From positions 1-64,000 of the forward strand of contig NZ_JAKUCN010000005.1 in the NCBI RefSeq assembly GCF_022808595.1: a stretch of DNA of 64,000 nucleotides, in the 5' to 3' direction. This document shows, piece by piece, positions 43,942 through 53,203 of this stretch (positions are counted from its first letter, which is position 1; each line of letters begins with the position of its first letter). The position numbers were made by a program, and so were the translations under genes. Below the pieces are notes generated by a model. That model was not told the origin of the DNA. It made no database searches and saw only the letters and a program-made list of their open reading frames with translations. The stretch is from Microvirga solisilvae. Its GTDB lineage: Bacteria; Pseudomonadota; Alphaproteobacteria; Rhizobiales; Beijerinckiaceae.

Positions 43942-44970
43942 GTGAGCAAACCAACTCTTTATGCCCTGTTGGGAAATCAGTCACGTATTGTCATTGCGAA
44001 CGGCGACAGCATCAACGAATTACGTACGCTCAATACGCTCTCTTCTTTTTTTGATATCTATTACAATAATGATCCATTTGATCACCGCAAAGATAATCTG
44101 GGCTCAGATGAGTTAGGACCAACGCGGCAATACGACTATTATTACATCCGCAATAGCCCGCAGTTGTTCCATGCAATCAAGGGCCGCAAGATCAGCTTCG
44201 CCTATCCGTACAACAAAGAGGTATTTGAGGATTCATATGCACTGCTAGTGCTGACGGAGAACTGGAAAAACCACCTGCGTGGCTATGGCATTGATAGCTC
44301 CCGAAAACTAAAAGCCGTTTATGAGGGGGTAGCCCCACAGGTCAGCATTCCAATCCTGAATGTGGGGCAGGCGCTCGATCCCGCCTTGGCTGATGCCAAG
44401 GTGGAGGAATATGATGACTTTGAGATGAGGGCGGCAACTACCGGAGGAAAAGCGTTCGGCTATTACGGAAATCTCAACAAGAATCTTTACCCATATATGG
44501 CATTTTCAGCACTTGAGCGACTTTATAATGATCGTGGAGATTTAAACCCTATAATTGCCTTGGCAGGGCGCTTCCGTAAGGACTCCGAGATCCGCTACCG
44601 CAACAGTGTCTATCTGGGAACCATTCCTTATGAGAAGATGCCGGCCCTGCACTTTAATACGGTTGCGAACCTCTCCAACGAATCTCCCCTCAATGATTGC
44701 CTTGGCAATCAGAAGGTCATCGACTCGATCAGCCGTGGCGTTCCGATGATGTGTCAGCGACTTGACACATTTGTCTATCAGCTTGGAGACGATTATCCCT
44801 GCTTCTATGAAACGGAAGCAGAAGCCTATGATCTGGCCCGGCGTTTGATCAATGATGGAGATTTTTTCTCTTATGCCCGACAGGTCAGCTTGGAGAGATC
44901 AAAGTTCTTTCGACCTGAAGTGGTGAAGGAAAGGTTTCTGGCTCAAGACGAGCTTAGCCTTTTCCAATGA
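43942..44970 (+). CDS. Glycosyltransferase-like (GT-B) protein, unusual
   Basis: This is a 342-residue protein. The last 170 residues look like a GT-B donor domain: KAFGYYGNLNKNLYPYMAF opens it, LAGRFRKDSEI follows, then NSVYLGTIPYEKMPALH and the loop NQKVIDSISRGVPMMCQ in the position of the usual E-X7-E motif. The first half is not recognisable. I chose GTG 43942 (AAGGAT about 9 nt upstream) over the TTG at 43936, which is too near the ribosome site. Base composition is lower in GC than the flanking genes, which suggests transfer. Donor, acceptor and pathway are unknown. Confidence 0.65.
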   Translation: MSKPTLYALLGNQSRIVIANGDSINELRTLNTLSSFFDIYYNNDPFDHRKDNLGSDELGPTRQYDYYYIRNSPQLFHAIKGRKISFAYPYNKEVFEDSYALLVLTENWKNHLRGYGIDSSRKLKAVYEGVAPQVSIPILNVGQALDPALADAKVEEYDDFEMRAATTGGKAFGYYGNLNKNLYPYMAFSALERLYNDRGDLNPIIALAGRFRKDSEIRYRNSVYLGTIPYEKMPALHFNTVANLSNESPLNDCLGNQKVIDSISRGVPMMCQRLDTFVYQLGDDYPCFYETEAEAYDLARRLINDGDFFSYARQVSLERSKFFRPEVVKERFLAQDELSLFQ

Positions 44971-45322
44971 ATGCCCTTTGAGGCCTTAGGCTGCTTTAAA
45001 ACTCGTTATGCAGCCTTCCATAACGGTTTGATTGCAGTTCAAGCTCAGGAGATGGGCAGTCGAAAGCCGTGAGCGAATGACCCACAAGCTATTCGCGATT
45101 TCTGCGGAGCGGTGATGGCGCAACTAAGGACCGCAATCGTCACATCGCGATTGATATAAACGGACGATTTTTGACGTTCAATCTCGCACCGTCAGCCCCT
45201 CAGAGAACATCTGCAACCAGTTAATCAAGCTTTGTCTCGCACCGACCACCTTCAGGCCTCCCGCAAGGATGAACAGCCTTTTCGGATCTCGTTACCAATT
45301 TGCACTTCAGCTTGCTCCGCAT
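44971..45322. other. Intergenic region, nothing recognised
   Basis: This 352-bp gap lies between two convergent glycosyltransferase-like genes. No ORF with coding character, RNA gene or clear terminator was found. Confidence 0.55.
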
Positions 45323-47233
45323 TCAGGGATCAAGCCCTTGCCTCGCACACTCAGTGACAAACGTGGCAAGTTCTGCCCCAGCAATCTTGGGATCATAAAT
45401 CGCTAGAGCGAGTTTGCGCGAATGGCGAGACATCTCATCAAAGCTATTCCTGCTTTTGAGAATGTAATCAGCGGCCTCCTGAGGAGTATCAAAGGCAGGC
45501 ACCCCGGGGAATGCGCTTTCCGGCGCCCCGAAATCCTTGACCATCGGCCAGCGCCTGATGACGGGCACCGAACCTGTAACCATGCCATCCATGACACTCT
45601 CGTGGCTGCCTTCGCGATGGCTTGCCGATAGAACAAAGCCGATCCTTTTGTGCCAAGCCGCCGTATCTTTCGTGAACGGTTCGATCACGACATGACGGGA
45701 TAGCCGCGAAACCTTGCGCTCTTCATCGCTTTCGGTCTCATCCCAGCCGTTCCCGATCAAATTCAAAGTCCATCGATCATCGGTAAGAACGAGTTTCTCA
45801 AGGATATCCAAAGCAAAGAGAGGATCCTTGTTGATGTTCGCATATTGCATCATCCCGAGCGTGAACGACACGTCGCCCTGCTTCTCAACCTTCAGGAGAT
45901 GGTCACGGCTTCTAATGTTGCTGATCACGACCTGTGTCTGCTCGGAGACCGGCAAGTCGGAATAGACAGCATTGAATATTTGACGGATATGATCGGCAAT
46001 GAAGACAGCCCCATCCACGCGCCTCATATTTGTAAAGTGCGTTACAGGGCTAAAGGCTTCATAGCTATGGCAGCGGATGACCAGGCTTTTCTCGGGCGAG
46101 AGATAACGGCTGAACCATATTGCAGGTGCGTTCCACCACTCCACGAATACGACATCACACCAATCAATGAGATCGCGTGCCCATGGGGCTGCCTGCGTGA
46201 AAGCTTCGTTCGCCTCTTCTACGGATACTTGATAAGCACCCAGGCCAAACATCATCTCGTTCAAAGATGGCTTTGAACTATCTTTTTTACGCTGCGCAAC
46301 GATCGCGTCACGGCACTGGGAGAAGGAAAGATATCTGACTTCGAGGCCGTGCTGCTCGAAGTAGCCGACTGCAGGGCGTACGAAATGCCAATTGTCATTG
46401 GAGACCAGCAAAACGCGCAGTTTTCTGTCTTGAGCAAAGCCGGCCCTTGCAGCTCGCGGTTTCTGCGTTTCGCTCAGCAGCTGCAGCAATTCGCTGTCTA
46501 GATTGCCCAGAATACTTCTTCCTGAGGCGTTCTTTATCACGAATTCCTGGAAAACTTCCGGATTGAGAAGCGCAGCCGGTCTTGCATGAGACCTTCCCAT
46601 TCCATGTGCCTTCACGACAGCTGCCCAGGCCAATCTTACTGCGAATTTTCTATGAGCTTTGTAGTCCTCTGGTGTCTTGGACAGCCTCTTCAAGCAGGCG
46701 GCCGCAGTATCGAAATCTTCGGCTGCCAGACTCTGCTCGAACAATCCGCGATCGATCAGCCCCCACAGGGAGGGAATATCCTTATGGCCTGAAGAACCAA
46801 TCTCGGTCTTCGTTGCTACTTCGTATGCTCTCGTCCAGGATTCCAAAGCAACAAGCACATGCAGGTAACTCAGCAGAAAAGCCGTTTTCCTGTTGTTTCG
46901 CTTGTATGCTCGCTCGAAGATAGGCAGAAGCTCGGCTTCTATCCTGCTCGTGATTTCATTCCTGCGATCAGATTTCTTGGCGATGACTGTGGACAGTATT
47001 CTTCGCGCCATCTTACCGAGATCCGGTAAGTCGCTGGCCCTGCGAGCGTGCTTGACGAGGATCTTGAGAGCCTCGTTATAGCGTTCTTCTTCGCGGAGCT
47101 GGTTCGCCTTTTTAGCGGCACTGGTCCAAGATTTAAGAAGGATATCCCTTGGCCTGATATTGCTAAGAAGACGCCTTTTTCCTGCGCTGGCGAGACGTTT
47201 CAACAAAGGCACGAAGTTCACGAGCAGAGCCAA
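45323..47233 (-). CDS. Glycosyltransferase-like protein with helical repeat N-terminus
   Basis: The protein has 636 residues. Residues about 30-230 are helical and contain TPR-like units (AAKKANQLREEERYNEALKI; SLAAEDFDTAAACLKRL). A GT-B fold begins near 270 with RKLRVLLVSNDNWHFVRPAVG. DWCDVVFVEWWNAPAIWFSR and SLVIRCHSYEAFS follow, then a donor domain with FTLGMMQYANINKDP and SASHREGSHESVMDGMVTGS, where the HREGSHES loop serves as the nucleotide site. The start is uncertain: TTG 47233 is the longest option and has no good ribosome site. A palindrome lies 25 bp upstream. The acceptor could be a protein or a glycan. Confidence 0.75.
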   Translation of the reverse strand: MALLVNFVPLLKRLASAGKRRLLSNIRPRDILLKSWTSAAKKANQLREEERYNEALKILVKHARRASDLPDLGKMARRILSTVIAKKSDRRNEITSRIEAELLPIFERAYKRNNRKTAFLLSYLHVLVALESWTRAYEVATKTEIGSSGHKDIPSLWGLIDRGLFEQSLAAEDFDTAAACLKRLSKTPEDYKAHRKFAVRLAWAAVVKAHGMGRSHARPAALLNPEVFQEFVIKNASGRSILGNLDSELLQLLSETQKPRAARAGFAQDRKLRVLLVSNDNWHFVRPAVGYFEQHGLEVRYLSFSQCRDAIVAQRKKDSSKPSLNEMMFGLGAYQVSVEEANEAFTQAAPWARDLIDWCDVVFVEWWNAPAIWFSRYLSPEKSLVIRCHSYEAFSPVTHFTNMRRVDGAVFIADHIRQIFNAVYSDLPVSEQTQVVISNIRSRDHLLKVEKQGDVSFTLGMMQYANINKDPLFALDILEKLVLTDDRWTLNLIGNGWDETESDEERKVSRLSRHVVIEPFTKDTAAWHKRIGFVLSASHREGSHESVMDGMVTGSVPVIRRWPMVKDFGAPESAFPGVPAFDTPQEAADYILKSRNSFDEMSRHSRKLALAIYDPKIAGAELATFVTECARQGLDP

Positions 47234-47257
47234 ATTTTCTATGGTTTCGAGGCCTGC

Positions 47258-47274
47258 TGGTTATCAAATAACCA
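47258..47274. promoter_or_regulatory. Perfect palindrome upstream of the 47233 gene
   Basis: TGGTTAT and ATAACCA are exact reverse complements around CAA, 25 bp before the TTG start. The core GTTA-N5-TAAC is the same layout as the palindrome before manC. Confidence 0.45.
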
Positions 47275-47671
47275 ATTGCTCTGCTAGACCCCTTCAGGAA
47301 AGGCTCGCTCCGCAGAGCGGCTCAAAGCCAGCAATCCCCTTGTCATGGCGAACCGTGTCCTAGGGGCCTATTGCCACCCTTCCAGAAAAAGGCGCTCGAC
47401 TAAACTAAAATACCTAGTCTCGCACCTTCGGTGATCTCTTAGGACATCCCTCATCTAAGGTCTTGAGGAATATACCTTTATCTCCGACCCCTCCGCCTTA
47501 AGCAGTTCAAAAAACAGGGTCTTAGGGGCCGATTCAAGATTTCCTACAACCCGACCTGTCATGCGACTGGCCCTGTGGTTGCGCTTTCCGGCCGCAGCGG
47601 CAATTCAGACCAGGGTATCGGGAACGACTCTCATAGAACCCGAATTTCCCGGATTCCCGATTTAAGCCAGA
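47275..47671. other. Intergenic region with possible gene remnant
   Basis: This is the remainder of the 438-bp gap between two minus-strand genes. Around 47577-47625 the plus strand resembles the 5' part of the small gene at 41472 (shared GGCCGCAG and GACCAGGG blocks at matching spacing). The frame is not preserved, so it may be a decayed copy or chance. Confidence 0.35.
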
Positions 47672-48451
47672 TCACTTCACCGCCAAGGCCAGATTGGACG
47701 CCTCTTCGAGGAATTTGCGGACGCGCGCCGCATTTGCGCCGAGGTCATGATGGCCGACCCGCGAGGCGGAGCGGATATCGATGCGCGTGCCATCGACCCG
47801 GGGGCGAACGCGCACGGTGATGTCGTCGGGCATCTTCAGGAGGAAACTGCGATCCACCGCCTCCAGGCGCCCTACCCCGCTGCGCCCGCCTGGCGGTGCG
47901 GCCTCGACGATCTGCCATCCGAGATTCTCCGCGGCCTTGCGGACCAGAGGAAAAGCATCCTCAGGCGCGATGTCGAGGGTCAGCGGCGCGATCTGCACAT
48001 AAGCCTCGCGTTGCAACTCGCGCGCCTCCGGCGAAACGTCGGGCGGGACGCGGCCGCCGCGAGCATCGAGCGCCGCGCGCGAGCGGGAGAAGGCCGGCGG
48101 GTCCTCGGTATCGGTGCTGACATCGTTAATCGCCGGCAGGGTTACGGCCTTCAGCCCCATAAAGGCCGGATAGCCAAGAACCAGTACTGCCAGCACAAGA
48201 CCCTTGATCGCGCTTGCGAACCCTCGCCTTCCCTCCTGCCAGATGCGGATGAAGGCCACGAGAGACAACCCCACCGCAATGAGCGCCATCGCAAGGCCGA
48301 AGCCCATGGCCACGAAGCCGGATTGATAATCGATGCGCCCGAAGCGGATCAGCAGCGCGGAAAGAACCGTGACGACGAGCGCGAACCAGGCCAGGGTGGG
48401 CGACCACTTCGCCGGCCGGGAATAGGGTTCTTCAATGATGAGGCGACGCAT
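47672..48451 (-). CDS. DUF1499 domain membrane protein
   Basis: The 259-residue protein has three predicted N-terminal helices (about 19-36, 45-68 and 84-103). A DUF1499-type soluble domain covers residues 140-255: LDIAPEDAFPLVRKAAENLGW, RLEAVDRSFLLKMPDDITVRV and GTRIDIRSASRVGHHDLGAN. The domain is widespread in proteobacteria and of unknown function. The gene overlaps the M48 protease stop by one base (TGATG), so the two are probably co-translated. Confidence 0.87.
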   Translation of the reverse strand: MRRLIIEEPYSRPAKWSPTLAWFALVVTVLSALLIRFGRIDYQSGFVAMGFGLAMALIAVGLSLVAFIRIWQEGRRGFASAIKGLVLAVLVLGYPAFMGLKAVTLPAINDVSTDTEDPPAFSRSRAALDARGGRVPPDVSPEARELQREAYVQIAPLTLDIAPEDAFPLVRKAAENLGWQIVEAAPPGGRSGVGRLEAVDRSFLLKMPDDITVRVRPRVDGTRIDIRSASRVGHHDLGANAARVRKFLEEASNLALAVK

Positions 48452-49545
48452 CAGGAGCTTTTACAAATCTCTTTGAGGGCGCGCCACTGCCCTTCCGTAA
48501 GAAGAGGCTCGCCCGGCTGGGAGGGGACCTGTTTTTCCAAAGCTTTCAGGCGGTGATCGGTAACCGGATGGGTGGACAGAAAAGCGGGAAAGGCGCTTTC
48601 GTTCCCCTCATCCTTCTTCTTGTCGTCATCATGCTCCGCTTCGATGCGTTTGAGCAACAGCGCCATGGGATGGGCAGGCCGGCCCAAGGTCACCATGGTC
48701 TGGCCCGCGAAACTGTCAGCCGCAGTCTCGGCCTCGCGGGAATAGGCGCTGTCGACGAGATAGCGGCTCGCCAGCACGATGGCGCCGCCGCCGGTCACGT
48801 CACCGAAAAGCAGGCCGAAAAGATAGGAGGTGCCGGTGGACTGGATCAGCTTTCGAAGCCCGTCCCGATTGACCACGTGACCGACCTCGTGAGCGAGCAC
48901 GCCGGCGAGCTCGTCGACGGATTCAGCCTCGTCGAGGAGCGCCTTGAAGATGTAGATCCGCCCGCCGGGAAGAGCGATGGCGTTCGGCACCTTGGATTCC
49001 AGCACCGCCACATCGAGGGAGGATTCGACGTTCTTCGCCTTGCGCAGTTTCTCCGTGAGAACGCGAAGCGCCGCGACACCCTCCGGGGCTTCGCAGACCT
49101 TGCCGCTGAAGATCACACGGATCTGATTGTCGACGGCCTTGCCGATCCGCTGTTCGTAAGAAAGGGGAATGAGAGGCGTGAGTTTTTCAGACAGCAGAGG
49201 GATCAGGAAAAGCACGCAGAGAATGATCGAAATCGATGCCGCGGCGGACCAGAAGACGATCCGACCCGTGCGCTCTTTCTGCTCGCTGTCTTCGAGACGA
49301 TGGCAATGCAGCCGAATGGCAGCCTGATCGGCAGGATCCGTCACGTCGAGCCGTGCCAGATCCGGTCCGCCCTCGCGCGTTACGCGCAAGATGCCGTCAG
49401 GCGCATCCTTCTGCCGGATATCACCGACAGGCCAGGAGGCGATCCACTCGCCTCCCTCATGAATATCGAGACTGGATGCGGTGACTTTGAGAGTAACCTC
49501 CCGGCGTCGGGCACTCACTCCGTCATAGAACACCGCATCCAGCAT
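48451..49545 (-). CDS. M48 family metalloprotease
   Basis: This 364-residue protein carries the zinc-binding motif HEVGH at residues 219-223, with the third-ligand region near residue 272 (YSREAETAADSFA). An N-terminal soluble domain (1-90) precedes one membrane helix (about 97-118). The protease domain contains NAIALPGGRIYIFKALLDEA, the usual strand before the active helix. The family degrades damaged or unassembled envelope proteins (BepA/HtpX-type). It sits 8 bp downstream of a DUF898 gene and overlaps the DUF1499 gene, forming a three-gene envelope operon. Confidence 0.92.
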   Translation of the reverse strand: MLDAVFYDGVSARRREVTLKVTASSLDIHEGGEWIASWPVGDIRQKDAPDGILRVTREGGPDLARLDVTDPADQAAIRLHCHRLEDSEQKERTGRIVFWSAAASISIILCVLFLIPLLSEKLTPLIPLSYEQRIGKAVDNQIRVIFSGKVCEAPEGVAALRVLTEKLRKAKNVESSLDVAVLESKVPNAIALPGGRIYIFKALLDEAESVDELAGVLAHEVGHVVNRDGLRKLIQSTGTSYLFGLLFGDVTGGGAIVLASRYLVDSAYSREAETAADSFAGQTMVTLGRPAHPMALLLKRIEAEHDDDKKKDEGNESAFPAFLSTHPVTDHRLKALEKQVPSQPGEPLLTEGQWRALKEICKSS

Positions 49546-49553
49546 GTTTCACC

Positions 49554-50780
49554 TTAAATGCCGACGTTGAAGTCCAACGCGTCGGCAAGCCCCTCGCCCA
49601 CCGTGCCGGCCGGCCTGCCTGTGGCAGCAGCAGTGCTGACCGAATGCAGGTTCGACACGGTTGTCGTCGTAATGATGGCAGCCCATAGCCCACGACCGTA
49701 GAAGTAGCGCTGAATAACGCCCATGCTCAGGAACAAGGCCAGATAGACCAGGGCGCCGAACACGATCAGGCTGATCGCGGTCCAGGTGATTTCACCAAGC
49801 TGCAGAGCAATGAAAGCTTCCTGAGCGATGGAGCTCAAGAACAAGGCAGCAAGGCCGATAATCACAGCAAAGACGATCAGGATGCCGATCGACGAGAACA
49901 TCATCTTGAAGAAAAGACCGTAGAAGGCGCCTGCGCGAAGACGGCTAACAGCCGTCGCCTCGCCAAAGCGCAAGCCATCGATCTGCCAGCGGGTGAAGAT
50001 CGCCATGGCGAGCGGCGACAGTGCGAGAGGCACCAAGATCAGCAGAGTCGGAACGAACTGCGCCGCCATTTCCTCCTTGCTTCCAGCGGCGTGGAGCAGC
50101 GCCGCGCTGAGGAAGAAGGAGCCGATGAACATGCCGATGCCGAGCGCCCAAACCCACCATGCACGCTTGAAGAGCGATCCGCCGGTTCCCGTGAAATCGC
50201 CCTGGATGCTGCCAAAATAGGTATGGCGCATCCGGTAGCGCTCGAGAGAGGCCATTGCCCAAGGAAGAGCAAGGCCGAGAGTGAATAGCGTGACTAAGTC
50301 CCACAGCACGGCGCGGAAGGCATAAGCCCAGCCAGAGCCCTTCATCCAGAACCGGACGCCGCGGAACACTGTGCGGGTCGCACGGTATTTACGGGCGCGA
50401 TAGCTGCCGAAATGGAGCAGCACATACATGAGCAGGATGAGCGGAATGCTCGCGAACGCAGCCAATCCATCGAGAGTGAGGGTGGCGACGAAGTAGGCGA
50501 TGTAGAGCGGCACCAGGATCGCGAGTGCGATCAGGAAGCCGATAAGCAGCTCCTTCGCCGTGCCGGTGTATTCGAAGGACTCGCCCTCGATCCGGGTATT
50601 GGCCCAGAGGTGGCGGCGCAGCTTCGTGATGAGCCAGAAGCGATAGAAGCCGAAAGTCGGGATCTGATAGAGGCTGCCCGAAATCAGCATCTTCAGAAAT
50701 TCGCCCGGACGTCCAGAGAAGGACATGGGAGAACCCTGAGGCGGGGTGAGCGGAACGTTGGAAGAAACAGAAGCGGTCAT
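49554..50780 (-). CDS. DUF898 (YjgN) family polytopic membrane protein
   Basis: The 408-residue product shows the family features GRPGEFLKMLISGSLYQI and FYRFWLITKLRRHLWANT near the N-terminus. About ten predicted helices follow in repeated pairs with the internal repeat FYGLFFKMMFSSIGIL. I chose ATG 50780 (AAGG 8 nt upstream) instead of a TTG five codons earlier. The family's activity is unknown; E. coli YjgN is an inner-membrane protein. It leads the operon with the M48 protease and DUF1499 genes and is divergent from the MarR gene. Confidence 0.88.
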   Translation of the reverse strand: MTASVSSNVPLTPPQGSPMSFSGRPGEFLKMLISGSLYQIPTFGFYRFWLITKLRRHLWANTRIEGESFEYTGTAKELLIGFLIALAILVPLYIAYFVATLTLDGLAAFASIPLILLMYVLLHFGSYRARKYRATRTVFRGVRFWMKGSGWAYAFRAVLWDLVTLFTLGLALPWAMASLERYRMRHTYFGSIQGDFTGTGGSLFKRAWWVWALGIGMFIGSFFLSAALLHAAGSKEEMAAQFVPTLLILVPLALSPLAMAIFTRWQIDGLRFGEATAVSRLRAGAFYGLFFKMMFSSIGILIVFAVIIGLAALFLSSIAQEAFIALQLGEITWTAISLIVFGALVYLALFLSMGVIQRYFYGRGLWAAIITTTTVSNLHSVSTAAATGRPAGTVGEGLADALDFNVGI

Positions 50781-50981
50781 AGTCCTAACCTTCAAGGAAG
50801 ATCGGAAAGCCTTAGCATGATCATGATACTTTAGAATATTACATGTCCGGATAGACTCTCATTATTCACGGTTATTGTCGCGAAATTCCGTTCCATTTGC
50901 AGTCGAGGAGCCCTTCCGCAGGGATGACGGGGCCGATAGTTTCAATATAAACTGACTGCCCATATCCAGGAGCCACTGTCC

Positions 50982-51482
50982 TTGACGATTCCTGCCCCCG
51001 CATCTGGAAATATCTCCGCCGATCTTGGCGCCGATCCGCTTCGCATCTGGTTTCGCGTCATCCGCCTGCACCGAAGGGCGGTGAATACCGTGGCCAGCGA
51101 GTTGAAGGCGCTAGGCCTGTCGATCCCACAATTCGATCTGCTCTCCACGCTCACGGAGCGCGAGGGGATGAGCCAGCAGGAGCTGGCTGAGCGGCTCTAC
51201 GTGACGAAGGGCAACGTGTCGGGGCTGCTCGACCGGATGGTGGAGGCCGATCTCGTGGAGCGCCGCGCCATTCCGGGTGACCGGCGATCCAATGCCCTCT
51301 ACCTGACGAAGAAAGGGCGCGACCTCGCAGAGAAGGGCATCGCCGCGCAGAGCGCCTATGTGCAGCGCACCCTGGGCTCCCTGCCCTCGCAGGATCTCGC
51401 CGATCTCGAGCGGATCATCCTCACTTGGCGCGAGCGCGCCCGCATCGAGGAGGACGCCACGCTCGCCAAGCTGGAGCCGTAA
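50982..51482 (+). CDS. MarR family transcriptional regulator
   Basis: The protein has 166 residues with a winged-helix domain. SIPQFDLLSTLTEREGMSQQ and ELAERLYVTKGNVSGLLDRM cover the recognition helices, and DLVERRAIPGDRRSNALYLT is the wing with the DxRS/N signature. It starts at TTG 50982 with AGGAG 10 nt upstream. The patatin gene begins 7 bp after its stop, so the two form an operon. It probably autoregulates from the 200-bp gap shared with the divergent DUF898 gene. Confidence 0.93.
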   Translation: MTIPAPASGNISADLGADPLRIWFRVIRLHRRAVNTVASELKALGLSIPQFDLLSTLTEREGMSQQELAERLYVTKGNVSGLLDRMVEADLVERRAIPGDRRSNALYLTKKGRDLAEKGIAAQSAYVQRTLGSLPSQDLADLERIILTWRERARIEEDATLAKLEP

Positions 51483-51488
51483 GCGCCC

Positions 51489-52331
51489 ATGTTCGATGCG
51501 GTGGCATTCGCGGGCGGCGGCAACCGCTGTTACTGGCAAGGCGGCTTCTGGGAGGCGGCGGCTTCGCTCCTGGGACTCAAGCCTTGCCTGGTTGTGGGCG
51601 TGAGTGCCGGCGCATGGTCCGCCTGCTACAGCCTTCTCGGCCTCGGGCGGAAAGTGAACGCCATGGTGGCGGAAGGCTGCAGCCAGGGCCGCCGCAATTT
51701 CGAATGGAAGGCGTGGCGCAGCGAAGGCTCTCCCTGGCCCGTCGCCTTCATGTATCGCAGCCTGATCGAGACGATCATCGACGAAGCGCACTTAGCCCGT
51801 CTGCGGCAAGGCCCCGAGATCCTCATCGGCCTTGCGCGCAAGCCGCGCCGCCTGCCGCTGGCCATCGCCATCCCGCTGGGTATCGCCACCTACCAGATCG
51901 AGAAGAAATGGCGCTCTCCCGTGCATCCGCGCGGCGGACGCGCGCTCGGCTTCGTGCCGGAATTCGTCCGCTTGCAGGATCTCATCTCGCCCGCCGAAGT
52001 CTCAGCGGCTCTGATGGCGAGCGCCAGCGTTCCTCCCTTCATGCCGGTGGGCCGTATCGGCGGCTTGGCGGCTCTCGATGGCGGGCTCGTGGACAACGTG
52101 CCCACCGAGCCGCTGCTGCCGGTGGAGGCGCAAGGCGGCAGAACCCTCGTCATCCTCTCGCGGCTATACCGCACATTCCCTCAAGTACAGGGCCGCACCT
52201 ACATCCAGCCCTCGATGCCTGTGCCCATCGGGCAATTCGACATCACGAACCCGGACGGCATCCGTAAGGCCTACGAGCTGGGTCTCAAGGACGGCGAGGC
52301 ATTCGCGAAACGTGCGGCTTCGCACATTTAA
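51489..52331 (+). CDS. Patatin-like phospholipase family protein
   Basis: This 280-residue hydrolase has the oxyanion loop AFAGGGNRCYWQGGFWEAA at residues 7-25, the nucleophile serine in VGVSAGAWS near residue 39, and the catalytic aspartate in ALDGGLVDNVP near residue 197. That is the Ser-Asp dyad of patatins, which cleave acyl esters of phospholipids or neutral lipids. No signal peptide is present, so it is probably cytosolic or inner-membrane peripheral. It is co-transcribed with the MarR gene, which may control it. Confidence 0.9.
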   Translation: MFDAVAFAGGGNRCYWQGGFWEAAASLLGLKPCLVVGVSAGAWSACYSLLGLGRKVNAMVAEGCSQGRRNFEWKAWRSEGSPWPVAFMYRSLIETIIDEAHLARLRQGPEILIGLARKPRRLPLAIAIPLGIATYQIEKKWRSPVHPRGGRALGFVPEFVRLQDLISPAEVSAALMASASVPPFMPVGRIGGLAALDGGLVDNVPTEPLLPVEAQGGRTLVILSRLYRTFPQVQGRTYIQPSMPVPIGQFDITNPDGIRKAYELGLKDGEAFAKRAASHI

Positions 52332-52396
52332 CCGGAAGGCTTGGCCTTAAGCACGGCACCATCTACCGTTACGTCAACTAACCGAGGGGACTGATC

Positions 52397-52864
52397 ATGA
52401 CGCTGCGTTGGGTCGAAACCATTCTGTCGAGCCGCATCACCGAAATTGCTGCCCGCATTCTCTTCACGTTCCCATTCTAGGGCAGCGGTCTCGCAAAGCT
52501 CCTCGACTTCTCCGGCGGCATGGCGGAGATGAGCCATTTCGGGCTCGAACCCGCATGGCTCTTCAACAGCCTTACCATCGTCGCTCAGCTCACAGGCTCG
52601 GCGCTGATCATCCTCAAGCGCGGCACTTGGTTCGGAGCCGGGATGCTCGGGGTGTTCACGTTTCTCACCATCCCGATCGTCCATGCCTTCTGGCGCCTCG
52701 AAGGCGAGCGTGCCATCACCGCCTTCCACACCGCCGGTGAGCATATGGGCATGATCGGCGCGCTGGTTCTCGTCTCGATCCTAGCTGCCCGGTCGAGGCC
52801 TGCCGCATCTGCCTCGGATACGCAGGACCCATCCCTCGACAGCGTGAGAGTATTGCAACGTTAA
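52397..52864 (+). pseudogene. DoxX-like membrane protein gene interrupted by an amber codon
   Basis: From ATG 52397 (GAGGGG 8 nt upstream) the frame reads through 27 codons to TAG at 52478-52480, then stays open to 52864. Across the stop the protein is continuous: ARILFTFPF, stop, GSGLAKLLDFSGGM. DoxX proteins usually have tryptophan at this spot, so TGG to TAG is the simplest explanation. Downstream helices (PAWLFNSLTIVAQLTGSALII; GMLGVFTFLTIPIVHAF) are intact. It may be a recent null allele, a sequencing error or a readthrough gene. Confidence 0.8.
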
Positions 52865-52994
52865 TCTTGGATTCAGGCTGATTGCATCATGTGTGGGGCA
52901 ACACGCACATGGTCGCGGACATGCCTTAATCAGGTCATGACTCGCCGATCATGAAAGGCAGGCGCGCAAGCCTGTTCACGACGGAGGAGATGCC

Positions 52995-53183
52995 ATGACC
53001 GCAAACGATACGAACCACGACCTGCAATCGAACTCGAAGACGGTCCAGACTGTCCCAGCCTTCAAGCCGGTGGCCCTGCCCGCTCTTGCAGCGGCAATGC
53101 GCTCCGCCAAGCACCAAACCGAAAAGGCCAAGACATCTCAGCCGCCTGCCATCCTACGCAAGGAAGCGGTTCTCGACCGCTGA
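52995..53183 (+). CDS. Small hypothetical protein (62 residues)
   Basis: ATG 52995 follows GGAGGAG by about 6 nt, a strong ribosome site. The product is polar, with a central Ala/Pro segment (FKPVALPALAAAMRSAKHQ) and a Lys-rich tail. It has no signal peptide or known domain. It is followed within 20 bp by the repeat-interrupted terminator-like structure. Confidence 0.6.
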   Translation: MTANDTNHDLQSNSKTVQTVPAFKPVALPALAAAMRSAKHQTEKAKTSQPPAILRKEAVLDR

Positions 53184-53203
53184 GACATCCGAAGCCTAAA
53201 ACG

